This document shows, in pieces, positions 7,866-12,529 of a stretch of 12,529 nucleotides of DNA. The stretch comes from Candidatus Competibacteraceae bacterium (lineage in GTDB: Bacteria; Pseudomonadota; Gammaproteobacteria; Competibacterales; Competibacteraceae), in the NCBI GenBank assembly GCA_020444985.1, contig JAGRHK010000014.1, positions 1 through 12,529 on the forward strand, in the 5' to 3' direction. Each line of letters begins with the position of its first letter. Positions within the stretch are counted from its first letter, which is position 1. The notes under the pieces were generated by a model. The model had not been told where the DNA came from and made no database searches. It saw only the letters and a list, made by a program, of their open reading frames with translations. Position numbers and translations under genes: made by a program.

Positions 7866-8414
7866 ATGCGAATAACAATGATGGGTTCCGCCAGTCTGGC
7901 GCTCATGCTGAGCGCCGCGCCCGCTTGGGTTGGCGCCATGGGTCCTGACAACGCCACCGCAGAGGAGGTGGTCGCCAAGGTGCATGAGGCGGCCAAGTAC
8001 CTGCATGACAAGGGTCAGGCCGGTTTCCCGGACTTTAACAACAATGCGCGCTGGGTGTGGAAGGACAGCTATGTGTTCGTCTATAGCTGCCGGGACAACA
8101 AGATGATCGCTCACCCCTTGCGCCCTGATCTGGTCGGCAAACCGATCCTGCAAATGGCGGACGACAAGGGTAACCTGCTTTTCCAGAAATTGTGCGAGGC
8201 CAGCAACAAAGCGGATGGCGGCTGGGTCGAGTACTGGTGGCCGAAGCCGGGCGAAGCCAAGGCCTCGCGTAAGATCTCATACACACAAAGAACTGAAGTG
8301 TCCTTTCAACCGGACGTCAGGGTCGGCGCGGGTATCTACGATGAGGCCACGAGCGTCGAGGAGTTAAATAAACTGGCGCAAGAGGCTATCGAACCGAAAC
8401 GGGATGCGCCTTAA
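7866..8414 (+). CDS. Periplasmic single Cache domain protein (sCache_2 type)
   Basis: 182 residues. An N-terminal signal peptide (MRITMMGSASLALMLSAAPA, cut near AWVGA/MGPDN) is followed by one Cache domain with no membrane anchor, HAMP or signalling domain. Landmarks of the Cache_2 fold are FPDFNNNARWVWKDSYVFVY, IAHPLRPDLVGKPI, MADDKGNLLFQKLCE, GGWVEYWWPKP, a Lys in ASRKISYTQ and the closing VGAGIYDE. Cache domains bind small ligands, often carboxylates or amino acids, at the outer face of sensors; stand-alone secreted ones are common but poorly understood. Position directly behind satP suggests it binds or senses the same small carboxylate, which is inference. Two Cys (about 75 and 109) remain in the mature protein. 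Its transcript may end at the hairpins in the 238-base gap that follows. Confidence 0.9.
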   Translation: MRITMMGSASLALMLSAAPAWVGAMGPDNATAEEVVAKVHEAAKYLHDKGQAGFPDFNNNARWVWKDSYVFVYSCRDNKMIAHPLRPDLVGKPILQMADDKGNLLFQKLCEASNKADGGWVEYWWPKPGEAKASRKISYTQRTEVSFQPDVRVGAGIYDEATSVEELNKLAQEAIEPKRDAP

Positions 8415-8423
8415 TCTAAGGTG

Positions 8424-8439
8424 GCATGGTCCACCATGC
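8424..8439. repeat. Short perfect hairpin after the Cache gene
   Basis: GCATGG and CCATGC flank a TCCA loop, ten bases after the stop codon. There is no T-run, so it is more likely an mRNA 3' stabiliser or processing site than an intrinsic terminator. Confidence 0.4.
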
Positions 8440-8457
8440 TGAATCACTGACTCGCAT

Positions 8458-8495
8458 CCTCTCCCTCGCTTTCTACATCAGAGAGCGGGGGGGGG
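8458..8495. repeat. Long wobble-rich hairpin ending in a G9 tract
   Basis: Bases 8459-8474 can pair without a gap with 8480-8495, leaving a five-base loop (ACATC); five of the sixteen pairs are G-U on the plus-strand RNA. The right arm ends in nine G residues (8487-8495). The left arm begins with CCTCTCCCTC, also found in the hairpin at 11075. No T-run follows on either strand. It may be a degenerate member of an intergenic palindromic repeat family. The rest of the gap to popT (8496-8652) shows no clear promoter. Confidence 0.45.
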
Positions 8496-8652
8496 AAAAG
8501 CCAAGTCGAATATTAAATTCCTAGCAAACCCACCCCTCCAAGATCCCAATTTCTACCATCATCGGTATTCGATGTGTTCAAGAAGCATTGGGCGAAACCG
8601 TCTTGTCTGCGCAGCAAGCGTCAACAAAACCGCATAAAAACACAGGCGATCC

Positions 8653-9594
8653 ATGAAGTTCAATATCCGTATCAGTAAGGAAACCGCGATGATCGCGGCC
8701 AAGGGATTCTGCATGGGCAGCGCCGATGTGATTCCCGGAGTCAGCGGCGGCACCATGGCTTTTATCCTGGGCATCTATCCCCGGCTGCTGGCAGCGATCA
8801 ATTCGTTCGATCTGGTCTGGCTGCGAATGGTGCTGCGCCTTGATGTAAAGGGCGCGCTGGCTCATCCCCATTTTGATTTTTTGCTGCCGCTGGTCGCCGG
8901 GATTTTCGCCGCCTTGCTTTTTTTCACCCGGATCGTGCCTTTGCCCAGCTACCTGGTGACGAACCCAGAACTGGTTTATGGCCTGTTTTTCGGTCTGATT
9001 GTCGGCTCAATCGTCGTGTTGCTCAGGCATATACCGCAATGGTCAGCGATGCGCTGGGTGCAATTGATTGCTGGAACGATCCTCGGGTTGCTGGTAGTCA
9101 ACCTGGTTCCAACCACCACGCCGGATGATGCCTGGTTCATCTTTCTAAGCGGCGCGCTGGCCATTACCGCCATGATTCTACCGGGTATTTCCGGTTCATT
9201 CATCTTGCTGATCCTGGGCAAGTATGCCTATATCTTCGATGCCATCGGGCATTTCCGCCTGACCGTGCTCATCCCTTTTGCTTTGGGCGCAGCCACCGGC
9301 TTGGCGCTGTTCAGCCGCTTTCTGGAATGGCTGCTGCGCGTTTATCGCCAGGGGACGATCATGGTGATTACCGGCATTCTGATAGGCTCACTGTGGTTGA
9401 TCTGGCCCTTTCAGAATCGGGTCTATGTGGAAGTGCGCGGGAAACCGCGATTATTGGAATCAACACCACAACTACCGGATAGTCTTGATAGTACGCTGTT
9501 ACTATCAGCCGGTTTGATGGTTGCCGGCTTTATCGCCGTGCTGGTTATCGACCGTCTGTCGCTGATACAAAAAAACGATGCGCTGGAGCATTGA
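8653..9594 (+). CDS. popT: Undecaprenyl-phosphate translocase PopT (DUF368 family)
   Basis: 313 residues from ATG 8653, with CAGG six bases upstream. A second ATG at 8689 has a better site (TAAGGA, seven bases) and would give 301 residues starting MIAAKGF; both fit the family length of about 300. It is a polytopic inner-membrane protein with the two DUF368 hallmark loops: GSADVIPGVSGGTMAF (22-37) and ILPGISGSFILLILGKY (175-191). These pseudo-symmetric P-G-[VI]-S-G segments suggest an inverted-repeat carrier fold. About eight membrane helices surround them (for example LVYGLFFGLIVGSIVVLL and LSAGLMVAGFIAVLVID). DUF368 proteins have been shown to return undecaprenyl phosphate from the outer to the inner leaflet for reuse in peptidoglycan and surface-polysaccharide synthesis. 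It appears to be monocistronic and is followed by a stem-loop at 9618-9670. Confidence 0.92.
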   Translation: MKFNIRISKETAMIAAKGFCMGSADVIPGVSGGTMAFILGIYPRLLAAINSFDLVWLRMVLRLDVKGALAHPHFDFLLPLVAGIFAALLFFTRIVPLPSYLVTNPELVYGLFFGLIVGSIVVLLRHIPQWSAMRWVQLIAGTILGLLVVNLVPTTTPDDAWFIFLSGALAITAMILPGISGSFILLILGKYAYIFDAIGHFRLTVLIPFALGAATGLALFSRFLEWLLRVYRQGTIMVITGILIGSLWLIWPFQNRVYVEVRGKPRLLESTPQLPDSLDSTLLLSAGLMVAGFIAVLVIDRLSLIQKNDALEH

Positions 9595-9617
9595 TGGATT
9601 CCAGTTCTGTGGCAAAG

Positions 9618-9670
9618 AACCGTTTACGTTCCTCGTCCGCAAGCGAGCGCAGGGCTTAAACGGTTATTTT
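9618..9670 (+). terminator. Probable terminator downstream of popT
   Basis: AACCGTTTA (9618-9626) and TAAACGGTT (9657-9665) form a perfect 9-bp stem, followed by ATTTT. The 30-base loop holds a smaller hairpin (CTCG 9632-9635 with CGAG 9644-9647). The T-run is short, so strength is uncertain. A second GC stem, CGCGCG (9679-9684) with CGCGCG (9693-9698), lies just beyond. Confidence 0.5.
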
Positions 9671-9781
9671 CAAATGGCCGCGCGACTAATGACGCGCGCG
9701 ATCCAACGGTTCAAGCAACGACAGAATAACGCCATAAGATGCTTTAAAGTTCAGGGGTCAGCATCTCTCTAAGAAACGGCA

Positions 9782-10807
9782 TCAGAATTTCGACAGGTAT
9801 TTCGACTGAATTCTTTCATTCATCTTTTCCGCCGCCCTGATTTCATTCGCATCGAAACCCCAGGAAAAAAAGGTGGCGTCCTTGAAAAACTCGCTGCCGA
9901 AACGCTCTTTATGAAGCTTGTCGATCCGTTTAGCGACTTTTGAACCGGGGCTAATGTAATCGATGGTCTCGAAGGTATCTTCGATATACCCAGGTCCATG
10001 CGAGTGGGAACTGGTCGGCTTAGGATATTTGGGGTCTGTGGTCGGGACGTTGATTGGCCGATAAGACACCCGCTTGCCTTCATGTGCGCCACGCACATAG
10101 TAGGTGGTCTTCATAATCCGATCACTGTTCATGAGCAGAACCATATAGAACGACAGTTCAATATCTTTCGCAGCGACGTCCTGAGGTCCAATCATCTCAG
10201 TTGCGGGGGCTTTTTTGAAGAAAGGCGCATCAAACATCGCATTGGCGAATTTTTGCTTCTCGCCTTCTGACAGCTTGCTGTCTTGCAAGGCGATGCAGGT
10301 ATCCCGAGCCGCAATCACATAATCCAGAAGATAATTCTGGAGGCTGTTACGGAAGGTGGTTGGATTAGTGATGGTCTGGTCTTTAACCGGCACCGAGGTC
10401 ATCAACGCCTGCACTTGGGTTTTGACCGTTTCGCCCACCTTTTTAGCGGCTTCGTCCCACAGCGCGCCGACCAGGAAACTGCCCGAAGGGCTGCTGCTGA
10501 CGGTGTGCATCAAGTTGAAAACGCGGTTCATGTTCCGGTTGCAAACAATGTTGAGCGCCTTATCGAAAGTCACGGCTTTCAAAGCTGTTTTTCCGTATAA
10601 CGCACCAAGGCCAGCCCCAATCCCCAACGTGACCGCCATCATGAACAACTCTGTCTTCATGGCATCGTATTTTTTTTGATCATCCAGCGTCTTGTGAAAT
10701 TGCTCGTGCGCATCAGCATAAGCAGAGCTGTAGGGATTCACCCAATACCGCATGTATTTCTCTTTCAAGCCAGTCAGTCTGTCATGGTAATCATTGAGCG
10801 TAGGCAT
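9782..10807 (-). CDS. Hypothetical protein, 341 residues, no recognised family
   Basis: The start is ATG 10807 because GGAGAA lies eight bases before it; the frame runs further upstream to 10876 without a comparable site. I do not recognise a family. There is no signal peptide. Residues 1-50 are charged and aromatic (NDYHDRLTGLKEKYMRYW). A Gly/Ala-rich hydrophobic stretch at about 52-72 (LFMMAVTLGIGAGLGALYG) could span a membrane or form a glycine-zipper hairpin. The middle is helical and amphipathic (LVGALWDEAAKKVGETVKTQ, NYLLDYVIAARDTCIALQD). A His/Pro/Ser linker (KYPKPTSSHSHGPGY) leads to a charged C-terminal part (AKRIDKLHKERFGSEFF, EIRAAEKMNERIQSKYL). Base composition looks less GC-rich than in its neighbours, suggesting transfer. 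It stands alone and leftward between popT and the plasmid-type region. A pore-forming or effector-like role is one guess from the glycine-rich helix; nothing proves it. Confidence 0.82.
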   Translation of the reverse strand: MPTLNDYHDRLTGLKEKYMRYWVNPYSSAYADAHEQFHKTLDDQKKYDAMKTELFMMAVTLGIGAGLGALYGKTALKAVTFDKALNIVCNRNMNRVFNLMHTVSSSPSGSFLVGALWDEAAKKVGETVKTQVQALMTSVPVKDQTITNPTTFRNSLQNYLLDYVIAARDTCIALQDSKLSEGEKQKFANAMFDAPFFKKAPATEMIGPQDVAAKDIELSFYMVLLMNSDRIMKTTYYVRGAHEGKRVSYRPINVPTTDPKYPKPTSSHSHGPGYIEDTFETIDYISPGSKVAKRIDKLHKERFGSEFFKDATFFSWGFDANEIRAAEKMNERIQSKYLSKF

Positions 10808-10864
10808 GGAATGTCTTCTCCAAGTAGTTTGGATCGCGTTTTGATTTGGCGATTTTGCACAAAA

Positions 10865-10910
10865 AATGCCAATCATAAAATAATATGGATTAATAAGTTA
10901 TAATATACTT
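10865..10910. other. AT-rich segment with bidirectional promoter-like boxes
   Basis: The segment is almost all A and T. It contains TATAAT on the plus strand (10899-10904) and TATGAT and TATTAT on the minus strand, the latter suitably placed to serve the unknown leftward gene, though no good -35 stands out. It could be a promoter, a nucleoid-protein site or an unwinding element next to the direct repeats on its right. Confidence 0.35.
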
Positions 10911-10928
10911 GCACCGATTGCGCTATTT

Positions 10929-10970
10929 GACCCGCTTAATCTGAACTTGTTGGACCGGTTCAATCTTGAC
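10929..10970. repeat. Two imperfect 18-bp direct repeats, 24-bp period
   Basis: GACCCGCTTAATCTGAAC (10929-10946) and GACCGGTTCAATCTTGAC (10953-10970) agree at 13 of 18 positions. They lie directly beside the AT-rich segment and upstream of repA. Two copies are fewer than normal for iterons, and no third copy is seen at the same period. Confidence 0.35.
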
Positions 10971-11074
10971 CGGCCACAGCGCCTTCCAGACCTGCGCCGG
11001 ATGGGGAATCCATGGCGAACCGCATACCCTTTCCCATGATGCCGAATGACATTGCAAGAGACGCTACCGCAGAA

Positions 11075-11110
11075 CCTCTCCCTCTTGAAATAAGGAGGTG
11101 GAGGGATTTT
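11075..11110 (+). terminator. Intrinsic-terminator-like hairpin in the repA upstream region
   Basis: CCTCTCCCTCTT (11075-11086) pairs with AAGGAGGTGGAGG (11092-11104) with one mismatch, one bulge and two G-U pairs, around a five-base loop; GGA then TTTT follow. No rightward gene lies just upstream, so it may insulate repA from readthrough or belong to the same repeat family as 8458-8495, with which it shares CCTCTCCCTC. Confidence 0.45.
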
Positions 11111-11150
11111 GACGGGCCGTGACAATCCACGGCATTCAAAGAATAAGACG

Positions 11151-11156
11151 TATAAT
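11151..11156 (+). promoter_or_regulatory. Perfect -10 box (TATAAT) upstream of repA
   Basis: TATAAT at 11151-11156 is the only consensus -10 in this gap oriented to serve repA. No good -35 is seen at 16-18 bases, so activation by a bound protein or weak basal activity is possible. A start near 11162 would give a leader of about 207 bases. Confidence 0.45.
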
Positions 11157-11162
11157 GTCAGC

Positions 11163-11339
11163 ATGGCTAACGCCATTGTCGATGTGCTGGGTAATAGGCA
11201 ATATCAAGACGTAACGCGCCCGCATCTAGAGCGTGTTCTCGACGCCCAGATGAAATATGGAAATTCAATCCGAACCGGGCCGGAGAACGCGCATTCTCGC
11301 CCATCAATGGGGCATGGTTCGTCATCACCGTACTACTGA
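11163..11339 (+). CDS. Doubtful 58-residue frame in the repA leader
   Basis: An ATG lies six bases after the TATAAT, so it would be at or almost at the 5' end of the transcript; no ribosome site precedes it. The frame (MANAIVDVLGNRQYQDVTRP to the end HGSSSPYY) stops 30 bases before repA. I recognise no family. It could be a leaderless leader peptide tied to the RNA folds in the same stretch, or chance. Confidence 0.2.
   Translation: MANAIVDVLGNRQYQDVTRPHLERVLDAQMKYGNSIRTGPENAHSRPSMGHGSSSPYY
11235..11302 (+). promoter_or_regulatory. Mutually exclusive RNA pairings in the repA leader
   Basis: Segment B GGGCCGGAGAAC (11277-11288) can pair with A GTTCTCGACGCCC (11235-11247; 6+2+3 pairs with small bulges) or with C TTCTCGCCC (11294-11302; 5+1+3 pairs, six-base loop). 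A and C share TTCTCG and CCC, so only one pairing can form at a time. A third hairpin, TCGGC/GCCGA (11340-11344, 11352-11356), lies just before the repA ribosome site at 11359-11363. The layout resembles an attenuator or antisense-controlled leader; function is inferred. Confidence 0.35.
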
Positions 11340-11369
11340 TCGGCTGGCGCTGCCGACCGAGGGCCTGAT

Positions 11370-12389
11370 ATGAGCAGTTTATTTGACGATGCGCTGGAAA
11401 AACTGAAGCGCCGCCAGCAATCCGAAACCCAGAAGGCCAAATCCGAAGGTCGCAGCAAAACAACGCCGGTTCGGCGGCGCATGTTGAAAAGCAGCGCCGA
11501 GATCCACGCCAGAATTCCCGACGAATTGCTGTTTCAACACACGGTGTTGTGCCAGACCGTGTTGCCCTACCGCGATCCCGGCACGGAAGTGCGGATCTGG
11601 GAGCGTCAACAGGGCAATGTCCGCCTTTCTCTGGAAGCGGGACGCGCCAAGGATCCCCAAGGTCAGTATGTACCTGTGGGCCTGCCCTTTGGCGCAACCG
11701 CCCGCTTGATCCTCTGTCATCTGAATACCGAAGCGCTGCGCACCGGTTCGCCGGTGATCGAGATGGACACCAGTCTGAGCGCCTTTATTCGTAGCTTGCA
11801 AGGCTATGCGCCCAATGGCAAGGAGATCGCGAAATTCAAGGAGCAGCTCACCCGCCTTTCCGCCGCGCTGATTCGGCTCTCCATGAGCCGTAATGAAACG
11901 CGCGCCGTGCAGATCAACACCCAGATTGTCAGCGCGCTGGATCTGTGGGTCGAGCAGTTCGAGGGCGAGCGAGTGCTGTCGCCTAAAAGCATCAAGCTGA
12001 GCGCCGATTACTTTGCCAGCCTCCAGGAACACGCTATTCCGCTGGATGAACGGGCGGTAGCCGCCCTGGCGCATTCTGCGATGGGACTGGACATTTATTG
12101 CTGGCTGGCGCAGCGTCTGCACCGTGTCGACCCTAAAAGCGGCCAATTCGTCCCCTGGCTTGAATTACATCAGCAATTTGGGCAGGGCTACCAGGAAGTC
12201 CGCAAGTTTCGACGCGATTTCCTTAATGTTTTGAAAGCAGTGAAGGATCAGTACCCTACCGCGCGATTCAGCATCGACGAAGGCGGGATGCTACTGGCTC
12301 ACAGTCCATCCCCGGTACCGAAACGCGCGGTGCTGCTTCAACATGCGCCATCGCCTGCCAAAACAAGTCCCAATAGTTCGAAATCCTGA
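11370..12389 (+). CDS. repA: Plasmid replication initiator, RepA_C family
   Basis: 339 residues; ATG 11370 follows GAGGG by six bases. Residues 1-45 are a charged, probably disordered head (LEKLKRRQQSETQKAKSEGR). Residues about 50-315 match the plasmid RepA_C family: LPYRDPGTEVRIWER, VGLPFGATARLILCHLNTEA, RTGSPVIEMDTSLSAFIR, QLTRLSAALIRLSM, INTQIVSALDLWV, IKLSADYFASLQEHAIPLDE, ALAHSAMGLDIYCWLAQRLH and VPWLELHQQFGQGY. Such proteins carry winged-helix DNA-binding domains and bind the origin to start plasmid replication. The tail past 320 is Ser/Pro/Lys-rich. It is full length with no frameshift, so it may be functional. No parA/parB or mobilisation gene is in view. The leader carries competing RNA folds and a perfect TATAAT. 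A chromosomally integrated or stranded copy remains possible. Confidence 0.92.
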   Translation: MSSLFDDALEKLKRRQQSETQKAKSEGRSKTTPVRRRMLKSSAEIHARIPDELLFQHTVLCQTVLPYRDPGTEVRIWERQQGNVRLSLEAGRAKDPQGQYVPVGLPFGATARLILCHLNTEALRTGSPVIEMDTSLSAFIRSLQGYAPNGKEIAKFKEQLTRLSAALIRLSMSRNETRAVQINTQIVSALDLWVEQFEGERVLSPKSIKLSADYFASLQEHAIPLDERAVAALAHSAMGLDIYCWLAQRLHRVDPKSGQFVPWLELHQQFGQGYQEVRKFRRDFLNVLKAVKDQYPTARFSIDEGGMLLAHSPSPVPKRAVLLQHAPSPAKTSPNSSKS

Positions 12390-12400
12390 AGGCCTCTTAT

Positions 12401-12451
12401 AAAAAAATTCGTTTATGGGCGATCAGGAGCTTCTTCGTCTGCAAACGAATT
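12401..12451 (-). terminator. Minus-strand terminator facing repA
   Basis: AATTCGTTT (12406-12414) and AAACGAATT (12443-12451) form a perfect 9-bp stem. Read leftward, the stem is followed by T residues (A-run at 12401-12407), as expected for an intrinsic terminator of a leftward gene beyond the window. The 28-base loop is long. On the plus strand it could still act as a 3' end for repA, though no T-run follows there. Confidence 0.45.
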
Positions 12452-12459
12452 CTCTCGCT

Positions 12460-12529
12460 ATGCTGTAATTTTCACAACATATTACTGTCGTTTTTATACA
12501 ACATTTTATTTTAATCAAAAGGTTAATTA
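12460..12529. other. AT-rich tail with a repeated heptamer downstream of repA
   Basis: The last 70 bases are strongly AT-rich. ACAACAT occurs at 12474-12480 and 12498-12504, a 24-base period equal to that of the repeats at 10929. The window ends here, so whether more copies follow is unknown. It may be the edge of an origin or the promoter region of a leftward gene. Confidence 0.3.

Larger units (their letters stand above)
10808..11369. other. 562-base intergenic region between the unknown gene and repA
   Basis: No firm gene is present. In order it holds an AT-rich segment (about 10865-10910), two imperfect 18-bp direct repeats (10929-10970), a GC-rich stretch with only short chance frames, a hairpin with a T-run (11075-11110), a perfect TATAAT (11151-11156), a doubtful 58-codon frame (11163-11339) and a structured leader to repA. 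It is the best place in the window for an origin or copy-control locus, but I see no classic iteron array and no exact DnaA box. Confidence 0.5.

Noticed and set aside
7316..8011. Long minus-strand open frame of 231 codons opposite satP and the Cache gene
   Set aside because: It is a mirror of two well-recognised genes, has a low-complexity polar translation and no family resemblance or ribosome site.
9578..9772. Plus-strand frame of 64 codons overlapping the end of popT
   Set aside because: It runs through the stem-loop downstream of popT and has no ribosome site or protein-like composition.
10923..11039. Short plus-strand frame reading DPLNLNLLDRFNLDRP and ending NPWRTAYPFP
   Set aside because: It looks repetitive because it spans the two direct repeats; there is no start with a ribosome site and no family I can name, so I treat it as non-coding.
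10898..11176. Minus-strand frame of 92 codons in the repA upstream gap
   Set aside because: It crosses the hairpin and the AT-rich block, has no ribosome site and encodes an unstructured Arg/Pro/Ser-rich chain.
11167..11697. Minus-strand frame of 176 codons across the repA leader and start
   Set aside because: It overlaps the N-terminal part of repA and its translation is Arg/Pro/Gly-rich with no recognisable motif.
11379..12146. Minus-strand open frame of 255 codons opposite repA
   Set aside because: repA on the plus strand matches a known family over its whole length; the opposite frame is a codon-bias shadow.
1..12529. CRISPR arrays, tRNA or rRNA genes, insertion sequences
   Set aside because: No regular repeat-spacer pattern, no cloverleaf-like sequence, no rRNA-like stretch and no transposase frame or terminal inverted repeats were seen.

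Overview
The window looks like gammaproteobacterial DNA of moderately high GC. The evidence is the gene set (ovothiol synthase OvoA, SatP, a large MscK-type channel, a PopT-type carrier and a RepA_C-family plasmid initiator) and the codon style; no rRNA or tRNA is present to fix a genus. It carries nine confident protein genes, the first cut by the left edge. Most genes look like chromosomal metabolic or envelope functions, but the right end holds a plasmid-type replication initiator. The replicon is therefore a large plasmid or chromid, or a chromosome with an integrated or decayed plasmid.

Left part (1-3625). The 3' two thirds of ovoA (FGE-like sulfoxide synthase domain plus methyltransferase) runs rightward. 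It converges on a leftward two-gene unit: an NrtR-type regulator with an eroded Nudix box, then a secreted GH114 glycoside hydrolase starting 13 bases after the regulator's stop. A 20-bp palindrome overlaps the predicted -10/+1 of this unit and is a natural candidate for the regulator's own operator.

Middle (3640-9665). Four genes run rightward: a 1,124-residue MscS-superfamily channel with a long periplasmic coiled coil; satP (acetate/succinate permease) followed after 52 bases by a small periplasmic Cache-domain protein, which looks like a transport/ligand-sensing pair; and popT (DUF368, undecaprenyl-phosphate recycling), followed by a stem-loop with a short T-run. A G9 tract closes a long wobble-rich hairpin between the Cache gene and popT.

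Right part (9782-12529). A leftward gene encodes a 341-residue protein I cannot place in any family; its DNA looks less GC-rich than its neighbours. A 562-base stretch without a firm gene separates it from repA. It holds an AT-rich segment, two imperfect 18-bp direct repeats, a hairpin with a T-run, a perfect TATAAT, and a repA leader with two mutually exclusive RNA pairings. Downstream of repA, a long inverted repeat followed by a T-run on the minus strand implies a leftward gene beyond the window, and the last 70 bases are AT-rich with a repeated heptamer. The replication-related right end and the unknown 341-residue protein are the parts most likely to hold something undescribed.
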